A DNA stretch of 5,971 nt, from NCBI GenBank assembly GCA_036271855.1, contig DATAZV010000135.1, positions 1 to 5,971 on the forward strand, read 5' to 3'. The notes beneath the pieces are model-generated. The model was not told the DNA's origin and did not search any database. It worked only from the letters and a program-made list of their open reading frames with translations. Origin of the DNA: JAQGMJ01 sp036271855 (GTDB taxonomy: Bacteria; Pseudomonadota; Gammaproteobacteria; Burkholderiales; JAEUOS01). Shown here one piece after another: positions 1 to 4,738 of this stretch; the stretch's first letter is position 1; every line of letters begins with the position of its first letter. Position numbers and translations under genes: made by a program.

Positions 1-1
1 C

Positions 2-178
2 AAGGCGCCGGTGTTCGCCGCCATCATCGCCGTCACCGGCTGCTTCCAGGGCTTTCGCGCCGAGGGTGGCGCCGACGGTGTAGGGCGGCAGACCACGCGC
101 AGCGTGGTGCAATCGATCTTCCTGGTGATCGTCGCCGATGCCTTGTTCTCGATCCTTTTCAGCATGCTGGACCTCTGA
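2..178 (+). CDS. MlaE-family ABC transporter permease, C-terminal 58 residues (5' end outside window)
   Basis: This is the C-terminal end of an inner-membrane permease of the MlaE (YrbE) family, the membrane subunit of MCE-type lipid transporters. The open frame enters at the left edge and ends at TGA 176-178. The visible part carries the family's conserved cytoplasmic segment (GCFQGFRAEGGADGVGR, about residues 13-29 of the fragment), followed by TTRSVVQS and a last hydrophobic helix (IFLVIVADALFSILFSML). MlaE proteins are about 260 residues long, so roughly three quarters are missing here. Only two bases separate its stop from the ATPase start, so the genes are surely cotranscribed and probably translationally coupled. 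The N-terminus, and whether a STAS domain is fused there, cannot be judged from this window. Confidence 0.93.
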   Translation, partial: KAPVFAAIIAVTGCFQGFRAEGGADGVGRQTTRSVVQSIFLVIVADALFSILFSMLDL

Positions 179-180
179 GC

Positions 181-1035
181 ATGACGGAAACGGCGGCGGA
201 AAACGTGATCGAGATGCGGGGTGTAACCACGCGCTTCGGCGATCACGTGGTGCATGAAAACCTGGATTTCGAGGTGCGGCGCGGCGAGATCATCGCCGTG
301 GTCGGCGGCAGCGGTTCGGGCAAGTCCACCCTGCTGCGCGAGATCATCCTGCTGCAAAAGCCCGCTGCCGGCAGCATCCGCGTGCTGGGTGAAGACATCC
401 TCGGCATCAGCGAGGCGGCGGCGCTCGACCTGCGGCGGCGCTGGGGCGTGATGTTCCAGAGCGGCGGGCTGTTCGGCTCCCTCAACGTGCTGGAGAACAT
501 CGGACTGCCCCTGCGCGAACACACCGCTCTGAGCGACGGCCTGATCGACGAAATCGCCGCCCTCAAGCTCGCCCTCACCGGACTGGAGGCCGACGCGGCG
601 CTGAAACTCCCATCGGAGTTGAGCGGCGGCATGCTCAAGCGCGCGGCCCTGGCGCGCGCGCTGGCGCTCGACCCCGAGTTGCTGTTTCTCGACGAGCCCA
701 CTGCCGGTCTCGATCCCGCCAGCGCCGACGGCGTCGACCAGCTGGTGCTGCAGATGCGCGACACCTTCGGCCTGACCGTGGTGGTGATCACCCATGACCT
801 CGACCTGTTGTGGAGCATCACCGACCGGGTGGCCATGTTGGGTGAGCACAAGGTGCTGGCGGTGGGAACGATGGAGGAGTTGAGCAAGAGCGAGCTGCCC
901 GCGGTGCGCGAGTACTTCGAAGGCGCGCGTGCCGCTGCCGCGCGCAGGCGCGCCGAACATGAAGCAGTCCCGGAGCCCGCCGCGGCGGCGCACCGGCGCG
1001 GGCGCGAGCCGGAGGAAGCATGGAAACCAAGGTAA
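181..1035 (+). CDS. MlaF-like ABC transporter ATP-binding protein
   Basis: This is the cytoplasmic ATPase of the MCE/Mla-type transporter; a dimer would power the adjacent permease. All nucleotide-binding motifs are intact in the 284 residues: Walker A GGSGSGKST (42-50), Q-loop Q93 in MFQSGGLF, signature LSGGM (147-151, the form usual in Mla ATPases), Walker B LLFLDEP (167-173) with catalytic E172, D-loop GLDP and switch His205 in VITHD. The core resembles E. coli MlaF (about 270 residues). Beyond about residue 248 there is an Ala/Arg/Glu-rich tail that looks disordered and overlaps the next gene by 16 bases. The start at 181 lies two bases after the permease stop and lacks a strong Shine-Dalgarno, which suggests translational coupling. 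The family call is certain. The mlaF symbol is withheld because the operon differs from canonical mlaFEDCB. Confidence 0.95.
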   Translation: MTETAAENVIEMRGVTTRFGDHVVHENLDFEVRRGEIIAVVGGSGSGKSTLLREIILLQKPAAGSIRVLGEDILGISEAAALDLRRRWGVMFQSGGLFGSLNVLENIGLPLREHTALSDGLIDEIAALKLALTGLEADAALKLPSELSGGMLKRAALARALALDPELLFLDEPTAGLDPASADGVDQLVLQMRDTFGLTVVVITHDLDLLWSITDRVAMLGEHKVLAVGTMEELSKSELPAVREYFEGARAAAARRRAEHEAVPEPAAAAHRRGREPEEAWKPR

Positions 1036-1946
1036 ATTACGTCGCCGTCGGCCTGTTCACGCTGGTTCTCAGCGCGGCGCTGATCGCCGGCCTGTTGTGG
1101 CTGGCCGCCGGCGGGCATTTCGGCAAGCAATACGAAACCTATCTGGCTTACGTCAACGAATCGGTGGCGGGCCTGAACCTGAATGCGCCGGTGAAGTACC
1201 GTGGCGTCGACGTCGGGCGGGTCAGCGACATCCGGCTCGACCCGGTCAACTCCGAATCGGTGAAACTGACTTTCCAGATCACCAAGGGGACGCCGGTCAA
1301 GACCGACACCACCGCGGTGCTGAAGTCGCAGGGCCTGACCGGCATCGCCTATGTCGAGCTCGACGGCGGCAGCAAGGAAGCGCCCTTGCTGGTGAGCGGC
1401 GCCGGCGCCGACTACCCGGTGATCCAGACCAAGCCCTCGCTCGCCGCCCGCCTGGAAAACGTCGCCACCCAGGTGCTGTCCAATCTCGACCGCACTTCCA
1501 ACAACCTCAATGCCCTGCTCAGCGACGAGAACCGCGCCGCCCTGCAGCGCACCCTGGCCGATATTTCCACCATCACGCACACCATCGCCGCGCGCAAGGA
1601 CAACATCGATTCGACCCTGGCCAACGCCGACAAGCTGTTCGAGCAGGGCAACCGCGCCATGGCCGAGGTGGGCCCGGCGATCCAGCGCATCGACCGCAGC
1701 GCCGAAGCGATCCGCAAGATGGCCGAGAATGCCTCGGCCGCCAGCGTGGAGGCCGGCAACACCGTGCATGCAGTGGGCGGCGACGTCAAGCGCCTGACCT
1801 CCGAAACCCTGCCGGAATTCGAGCGCCTGATGCGTGAAATGGACGACCTCGCCAGTTCGCTGCGGCGCCTCTCCGACAACTTCGAACGCAATCCGAACAG
1901 CCTGCTATTCGGCCGCGCACCGCCGAAAAAGGGGCCGGGAGAATGA
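1020..1946 (+). CDS. MlaD-family MCE-domain protein with long helical C-terminus
   Basis: This is the substrate-channel subunit of the transporter. MCE proteins form hexameric rings anchored in the inner membrane and facing the periplasm. The 308 residues show a short cytoplasmic start, one transmembrane helix (about 7-29), then a single MCE domain (about 38-116) with the typical VNESVAGLNLNAPVKYRGV and the hydrophobic GLTGIAYVEL strand. After this comes a long region (about 140-290) of heptad-like helical sequence ending in the commonly seen NPNSLLFGR. E. coli MlaD is only about 183 residues, so the tail is much longer and could form a coiled-coil tube or needle as in PqiB-like MCE proteins (inference). 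The start ATG at 1020 has GGAGGA at 1011-1016 inside the ATPase gene. The stop overlaps the next gene as ATGA. Confidence 0.94.
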   Translation: METKVNYVAVGLFTLVLSAALIAGLLWLAAGGHFGKQYETYLAYVNESVAGLNLNAPVKYRGVDVGRVSDIRLDPVNSESVKLTFQITKGTPVKTDTTAVLKSQGLTGIAYVELDGGSKEAPLLVSGAGADYPVIQTKPSLAARLENVATQVLSNLDRTSNNLNALLSDENRAALQRTLADISTITHTIAARKDNIDSTLANADKLFEQGNRAMAEVGPAIQRIDRSAEAIRKMAENASAASVEAGNTVHAVGGDVKRLTSETLPEFERLMREMDDLASSLRRLSDNFERNPNSLLFGRAPPKKGPGE

Positions 1947-1951
1947 ACATG
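1937..1951 (+). promoter_or_regulatory. Ribosome binding site that bears on the lipoprotein start
   Basis: GGGAG at 1937-1941 stands 1 base before the first ATG (1943) and 7 bases before the second in-frame ATG (1949). The spacing favours 1949. The protein would then lose two residues, with no effect on the lipobox. Confidence 0.45.
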
Positions 1952-2632
1952 ACGAAACTGAAAAAAACTTCCGGCACCACAAGCTGCCGCGGCGGCCTTT
2001 CCGGCCGCATCCGGCGCATTGCCCTATTGCTGGCGCCGGTGATGCTTGCGGCGGGCTGCTCCTCCCTGTTGCCCGCCGCCCAGCCGCAGGCCAGCTACTA
2101 CTCCCTCGACTACGCCGCGCAGGGCAGGGCGCCCGCGCCGCCGGCCGGTGGCGTGGTCGTCGTCATCACGCAGCCGCGCTCCACGCCGGGTTTCGACCGG
2201 CCGCGCATGGTCTACGTGAAACAGGCGCACCAGATCGAATACTTCGCCCAGAGCCAGTGGGTGGACTCGCCCGCGCACATGCTGGCGCCGCTGCTGGTGA
2301 CGGCGCTGGAGCATAGCGGTGCTTTTCGCGCGGTGATGCAGGCGCCCGGTGCCGCGGGCCAGGTGCGCCTGGACTCGGAAGTCCTTAACCTGCAGCAGGA
2401 ATTCCTGCGCGCGCCCAGCCAGGTGCGCTTCACCCTGCGGGTGCGCCTGGTGAACGAGGATACGCGCGCTGTCATCGCCACCCGCGAATTCGAGGGCCTG
2501 GCCGATGCGCCCAGCGAAAACCCCTATGGCGGGGTACAGGCGGCCAGCCAGGCGGTGAGCAAGGTGCTGGACGAAGTCGCCGCCTTTTGCGCCGACAACT
2601 CCCGCGGCCTGGCGCCGATGGCGGTGAAATAG
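1943..2632 (+). CDS. ABC-type transport auxiliary lipoprotein (PqiC / ABC_trans_aux family)
   Basis: This is a lipoprotein of the ABC_trans_aux (DUF330, PqiC/YmbA-like) family. Such proteins partner MCE transporters and probably dock the MCE assembly at the outer membrane. A basic N-terminus is followed by a hydrophobic stretch and the lipobox LAAGC with lipidated Cys39. The next residue is Ser, not Asp, which fits outer-membrane sorting. The mature part has family features: ASYYSLDY near the start, VVVITQPRSTPGFDRPRMVY, a DSPAHMLAPLL segment, and a VRFTLRVRLVN strand near the C-terminus. The annotated ATG at 1943 overlaps the MCE stop, but GGGAG (1937-1941) leaves only one base before it. 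A second ATG at 1949 (codon 3) has a 7-base spacing and may be the true start. It is the last gene of the operon. Confidence 0.9.
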   Translation: MNMTKLKKTSGTTSCRGGLSGRIRRIALLLAPVMLAAGCSSLLPAAQPQASYYSLDYAAQGRAPAPPAGGVVVVITQPRSTPGFDRPRMVYVKQAHQIEYFAQSQWVDSPAHMLAPLLVTALEHSGAFRAVMQAPGAAGQVRLDSEVLNLQQEFLRAPSQVRFTLRVRLVNEDTRAVIATREFEGLADAPSENPYGGVQAASQAVSKVLDEVAAFCADNSRGLAPMAVK

Positions 2633-2703
2633 AAAAACAGCACGCGCCGCTGCGGCCGCTACATTTCCTGCCGCGTCAGTGGTCGCGCGTCACCGACCCT
2701 ATA

Positions 2704-2728
2704 AAACAACGGTCATTTTTCGTTGTTT
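2704..2728 (+). terminator. Candidate terminator hairpin after the Mla-like operon (weak)
   Basis: A perfect 8-bp inverted repeat AAACAACG / CGTTGTTT encloses the 9-base loop GTCATTTTT, 72 bases after the lipoprotein stop. The stem is A+T-rich and is followed only by ATTTG, so it is a poor intrinsic terminator on its own. Confidence 0.3.
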
Positions 2729-2775
2729 ATTTGTCGGGCCTACCACGGTTGTTGTAGCCGGCCGCTTTTACCCGG

Positions 2776-2804
2776 GAAAAACCTGAGAAAATCTGAGGTT
2801 TTTC
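2776..2804. terminator. Candidate bidirectional intrinsic terminator
   Basis: A perfect 9-bp inverted repeat GAAAAACCT / AGGTTTTTC encloses an 11-base loop. The A-run on the left and T-run on the right mean either strand's transcript would end in a U-run after a short CCU/AGG stem. It lies between two convergent transcription units, where a two-way terminator is expected. The GC part of the stem is only 3 bp, so efficiency is uncertain. A further small palindrome CGCAA-A-TTGCG follows directly (2804-2814). Confidence 0.4.
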
Positions 2805-2876
2805 GCAAATTGCGATGCGCCCCGCAACAGTCGGGCGCTCGCACCTTTGTCACCGCTCTAACACGCTTGTAGTAGC

Positions 2877-2893
2877 GCACGGCGGCGCCGTGC
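2877..2893 (+). repeat. GC-rich hairpin GCACGGC-GGC-GCCGTGC
   Basis: A perfect 7-bp inverted repeat with a 3-base loop. A T-run (ATTTTT, 2901-2906) begins eight bases after the stem on the plus strand. This is too far for a classical terminator, but the hairpin may help to stop transcription entering from the left. Confidence 0.35.
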
Positions 2894-3014
2894 AGGATGG
2901 ATTTTTGGATCTGTTGAATTGTTAAGGAAGAGGGCGCTCGTGCAGCCCGCGCATGATCCAAAGATACGCGCAACCATCAACTAAGTGTGGATGATTTTCA
3001 ATGCGCCACGCAAA

Positions 3015-3040
3015 GCGGCGCCGGCAGGCGTCGGCACCGC
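3015..3040 (-). terminator. Intrinsic terminator of the ferritin-like gene
   Basis: Read on the minus strand just after the ferritin-like stop: GCGGTGCCG, loop ACGCCTGC, CGGCGCCGC, then TTTGCG. The 9-bp GC-rich stem is complete with a single U-G wobble and begins six bases after the stop codon. The U-run is short (three), so it may be a leaky intrinsic terminator. Confidence 0.5.
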
Positions 3041-3046
3041 CTCGCG

Positions 3047-3625
3047 TCAGGCTGCCTTGCGCGGCTTGGGCGCGCGGTCGCGCACTTCCGGCGGCAGGTC
3101 GACCAGCAGGTCGGCCATGTCGTCCGCATGCTCTTCCTCCACCGCCAGGATGCCTTCCATCAGGCGCCGGGTGGTCGAGTCCTTGGTGCCCAGGTACTGC
3201 ACGATTTCGCGATAGCTGTCGATGGCGATACGCTCGGCCACCAGGTCTTCCTTGATCATGTCGACCAGCGAATTGCCTTCGACGTATTCGGCGTGGCTGC
3301 GCGAGGATAGGCCATCGGGCGAAAAATTCGGCTCGCCGCCCAGTTGCACGATGCGGTCGGCGATCAGGTCGGCATGGCCCTGTTCTTCGTTGGAGTGGGC
3401 AAGGAATTCGTCGGCGATGCTTTTCGCCTGCAGGCCCTTGGCCATGAAGTAGTGGCGGCGATAGCGCAGCACGCAGACGATTTCCGTTGCCAATGAATCG
3501 TTGAGCAGCTTGAGCACGGTTTCGCGGTCCGCGGCATAGGAGGCGGTGACCGCGCCTTCATCGATATGCTGGCGCGCGCGTTCGCGCAGGGTTTTGACGT
3601 TGGTCAAAAAAGACGTATCGGCCAT
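3047..3625 (-). CDS. Ferritin-like (bacterioferritin-family) diiron protein
   Basis: This is a four-helix-bundle ferritin-like protein of 192 residues, probably storing or detoxifying iron in the cytoplasm. Diiron ligands are visible in the expected order: E48 (LATEIVCVLRY), E81 and H84 (EEQGHAD), E131 (VAERIAIDSY), E163 and H166 (EEEHADD). In E. coli Bfr the haem ligand Met52 directly follows the first ExxH glutamate. Here that position is Gln82, so the protein probably binds no haem in the Bfr manner. Bfr is about 158 residues. The extra length is an N-terminal extension of about 30 residues and a basic tail (APKPRKAA). The start at 3625 is preceded by GGAG with 7-base spacing. The frame stays open upstream to 3925, but that part is arginine/proline-rich and has no ribosome site. 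The gene stands alone and reads toward the Mla-like operon. Confidence 0.9.
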   Translation of the reverse strand: MADTSFLTNVKTLRERARQHIDEGAVTASYAADRETVLKLLNDSLATEIVCVLRYRRHYFMAKGLQAKSIADEFLAHSNEEQGHADLIADRIVQLGGEPNFSPDGLSSRSHAEYVEGNSLVDMIKEDLVAERIAIDSYREIVQYLGTKDSTTRRLMEGILAVEEEHADDMADLLVDLPPEVRDRAPKPRKAA

Positions 3626-3942
3626 TTGTATTCTCCGGGGCTTGAGTGTTGTTGATGAATGATGGAAGAGCCGGCGGCCAGGACGGCGCGGCGCTGGTGG
3701 AATGCAACTGGCTGCACGAAGTGTGCCCGCGATAAAGGCGGTATTTGGCCCCGATCCGAGGTAAGAATTGCCGGATCGCCCACTATGGCGGGAAAAATTT
3801 CCGGCACGCGCGCGGGTACCGCGTGGGGCAGCGGCGACTGCGCGGGTACGTGGGTGAGCGCATTGATTCATGACGGGCATACCAAGTGCTGCGCTCGTTG
3901 CATGGGCAATCGTGCCCGGCGCCAAATAAAAGAGGTGATGCG
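3626..3942. other. Divergent intergenic region between ferritin-like gene and DUF3309 gene
   Basis: These 317 bases must hold the promoters of both outward-facing genes. No good sigma-70 pair stands out by eye. Visible items are an interrupted palindrome GGAAA-AA-TTTCC (3791-3802), a 10-bp direct repeat GCGCGGGTAC at 3810-3819 and 3840-3849 (exactly 30 bp apart), and a weak sigma-54-like GGGCAT-N5-GTGC (3875-3889, plus strand). The open frames running through it look like shadows. Confidence 0.5.
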
Positions 3943-4101
3943 ATGTCCTTGGGACTGATCCTGCTGATCGTATTGGTGGTCGCGCTGGTCGGCGCGGTGC
4001 CGGCCTGGCCGTACAGCTCCAGCTGGGGCTATGCGCCCAGCGGTGTCACCGGGCTGGTGCTGCTGCTGGTGGTTGTGTTGCTGGTGACCGGCCGCATTTG
4101 A
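3943..4101 (+). CDS. DUF3309-family small membrane protein
   Basis: This 52-residue protein is almost wholly hydrophobic and matches my knowledge of the DUF3309 family. It has the MSLGLILLIVLVV start, a first transmembrane helix (about 2-19), the central motif PAWPYSSSWGYAPSG with its conserved tryptophans and tyrosines, and a second hydrophobic helix (about 33-49) ending in the usual GRI. Function is unknown; members are inner-membrane mini-proteins often found near stress genes. An in-frame ATG at 3886 exists, but AGAGGTG (3931-3937) at a good distance from 3943 and the family's length both favour 3943. The gene faces the metallothionein gene, with 44 bases between their stops. Confidence 0.87.
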   Translation: MSLGLILLIVLVVALVGAVPAWPYSSSWGYAPSGVTGLVLLLVVVLLVTGRI

Positions 4102-4106
4102 GGTCG

Positions 4107-4134
4107 TTCTTCCCGCGATTCAGGTGAGGAAGAA
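4107..4134. terminator. Weak inverted repeat between convergent DUF3309 and metallothionein genes
   Basis: TTCTTCC (4107-4113) and GGAAGAA (4128-4134) form a 7-bp stem with a 14-base loop just after the DUF3309 stop. There is no U-run on the plus strand, so it could be only a partial terminator. Confidence 0.25.
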
Positions 4135-4145
4135 TTCGCCGGCAC

Positions 4146-4337
4146 TCAGGAGCCGGGGCCGACGCTTTCTTCCAGCGATTCCGGCGTGCACATATCGTGG
4201 CCGCACTGGCAGGGCTCCCATTCATCGGCGCTCTTGCAGTAGTCGCTGCAATATTCTTCCTCGGCGGCGATCAGGCACATGCAAAGCGCGTGGGCGCATT
4301 TATGCGTCGAAGAATCCAGGGAACTGTTGTTGTTCAT
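4146..4337 (-). CDS. SmtA-like bacterial metallothionein
   Basis: This 63-residue protein has eight cysteines (14, 19, 21, 30, 34, 43, 45, 50) in the spacing of bacterial metallothioneins, which bind Zn/Cd/Cu in thiolate clusters in the cytoplasm. Against remembered Synechococcus SmtA, KCAHALCMC lines up with KCACEPCLC, with His16 in place of a cysteine. EYCSDYC lines up with YYCCEAC, and QCGHDMC with GCGHTGC, keeping the metal-binding His47. The final NC pair is absent, and an acidic tail (PESLEESVGPGS) follows instead. The start at 4337 has GGAG with 5-base spacing on the minus strand. The frame continues upstream to 4574 with no such site. An exact sigma-54 promoter core lies 48-62 bases before the start codon (4385-4399). 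The family assignment rests on cysteine spacing, since sequence outside the cysteines diverges. Confidence 0.78.
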   Translation of the reverse strand: MNNNSSLDSSTHKCAHALCMCLIAAEEEYCSDYCKSADEWEPCQCGHDMCTPESLEESVGPGS

Positions 4338-4384
4338 GAGGTCTCCAATCAAGAGATACGGTGCCTGTCTCCGTAGCTGTGGCC

Positions 4385-4400
4385 GCAAGCACCGTGCCAA
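4385..4400 (-). promoter_or_regulatory. Sigma-54 (RpoN) -24/-12 promoter of the metallothionein gene
   Basis: On the minus strand the sequence reads TTGGCACGGTGCTTGC. It matches the sigma-54 consensus TGGCAC-N5-TTGC at all ten core bases, plus the preferred pyrimidine before and G after the -24 box. The invariant GG (4398-4397) and GC (4386-4385) have the required 10-base gap. The predicted start of transcription is near 4373, leaving a 36-base leader with the ribosome site before the ATG at 4337. Such promoters need an enhancer-binding ATPase. None is encoded in the window. Confidence 0.75.
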
Positions 4401-4463
4401 TTTCCTGTAGGACAGCTTGAATATGGAGCGCGATTTGTTCATTGCGGCACAGACATCAATTTC

Positions 4464-4469
4464 GAGGAG
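4464..4469 (+). promoter_or_regulatory. Shine-Dalgarno GAGGAG deciding the start of the 58-residue protein
   Basis: GAGGAG stands 7 bases before ATG 4477. The longer in-frame start at 4417 has nothing comparable upstream, so 4477 is chosen. Confidence 0.7.
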
Positions 4470-4476
4470 TGTGAAT

Positions 4477-4653
4477 ATGTCGAACTTCGAATCAAGGCGC
4501 AGGGATTCCGGCCGGTCGCACGCGGACCGGCACCCCGGCCTGGTGGAAAATCTGGACAACCCCCACCCCGGCAATCGGCAGTCGCTTGGGGTGAAAAGCG
4601 TTTATCGCAGTGCGGCGCCGAAGAATCCCGCGCGCCGCATGGCACCGCAATAG
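4477..4653 (+). CDS. Hypothetical small basic protein (58 residues)
   Basis: I do not recognise this protein. It is short, polar and strongly basic, with many Arg, His, Pro and Asn residues, no cysteine, no signal peptide and no hydrophobic segment, so it is likely disordered or nucleic-acid or ribosome associated (inference). Notable pieces are an arginine-rich N-terminal third (SRRRDSGRSHADRH), the central VENLDNPHPGNRQSL, and a C-terminal KNPARRMAPQ. Evidence that it is a gene is the strong GAGGAG with ideal spacing before ATG 4477. It is divergent from the metallothionein gene, so the 139 bases between their start codons would serve both. The BON lipoprotein gene follows 85 bases later on the same strand. 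A chance frame in GC-rich DNA remains possible. Confidence 0.5.
   Translation: MSNFESRRRDSGRSHADRHPGLVENLDNPHPGNRQSLGVKSVYRSAAPKNPARRMAPQ
4511..4531. repeat. Perfect 7-7-7 dyad, possible activator site
   Basis: GCCGGTC (4511-4517), seven bases, GACCGGC (4525-4531). Its centre at 4521 is about 148 bases upstream of the predicted sigma-54 start of the metallothionein gene and about 145 upstream of the one proposed for the BON gene. It lies inside the 58-residue coding frame, so it may be a chance of GC-rich codons. Confidence 0.3.
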
Positions 4654-4654
4654 C
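4640..4654 (+). promoter_or_regulatory. Possible sigma-54-like promoter of the BON-domain gene
   Basis: TGGCAC (4640-4645), five bases, TAGC (4651-4654): nine of ten core bases match TGGCAC-N5-TTGC, and the invariant GG and GC keep the correct 10-base gap. The predicted start of transcription is near 4666, giving a 73-base leader. The site overlaps the end of the 58-residue gene. The mismatch is in the -12 box, so activity is doubtful. Confidence 0.3.
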
Positions 4655-4666
4655 CGATAGCCCGGC

Positions 4667-4679
4667 GCGGCGAAGCCGC
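4667..4679. repeat. Small hairpin GCGGC-GAA-GCCGC in the leader before the BON gene
   Basis: A perfect 5-bp stem with a 3-base loop lies between the 58-residue gene and the BON gene. There is no U-run; it could stabilise or attenuate a readthrough transcript. Confidence 0.25.
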
Positions 4680-4738
4680 AGGCGCAGGCCTTGTCACGAA
4701 ATGGCGACTCGCGCGGCCCCGGCGGAAAGGAATATCCG

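Larger units (their letters stand above)
2633..3046. other. Gene-free stretch between convergent units, rich in hairpins
   Basis: These 414 bases lie between the lipoprotein stop (plus) and the ferritin-like gene stop (minus). I see no convincing gene: the one longer open frame (minus, about 77 codons) has no ribosome site and no recognisable protein. The stretch is locally A+T-richer than the genes around it, especially 2700-2810. It holds a NotI-type palindrome (2652-2659) and hairpins at 2704-2728, 2776-2804, 2877-2893 and 3015-3040. A purine-rich AAGGAAGAGG at 2924-2933 precedes a 14-codon GTG frame that is too short to call. Confidence 0.6.

Noticed and set aside
243..1769. Long minus-strand open frame of 508 codons opposite the ATPase and MCE genes
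   Set aside because: It is antisense to two clear genes, has low-complexity His/Gly/Arg/Ser-rich sequence and no recognisable domain; it follows from high-GC codon use in the real frames.
929..1837. Plus-strand 302-codon frame overlapping the MCE gene
   Set aside because: Arg/Pro/Gly-rich shadow of the MCE frame with no domain.
2940..2984. 14-codon GTG frame after AAGGAAGAGG
   Set aside because: Too short, and no downstream gene on the plus strand that a leader peptide could regulate.
3626..3925. Upstream in-frame extension of the ferritin-like gene
   Set aside because: Arg/Pro-rich with no homology features, and the start at 3625 has a well-spaced GGAG.
3659..3958. Plus-strand 99-codon frame in the ferritin-like/DUF3309 intergenic region
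   Set aside because: It has no convincing ribosome site, overlaps the DUF3309 start out of frame, and the sequence resembles no family.
4338..4574. Upstream in-frame extension of the metallothionein gene
   Set aside because: It would run through the sigma-54 promoter; a good ribosome site precedes ATG 4337, and the cysteine motif begins only after it.
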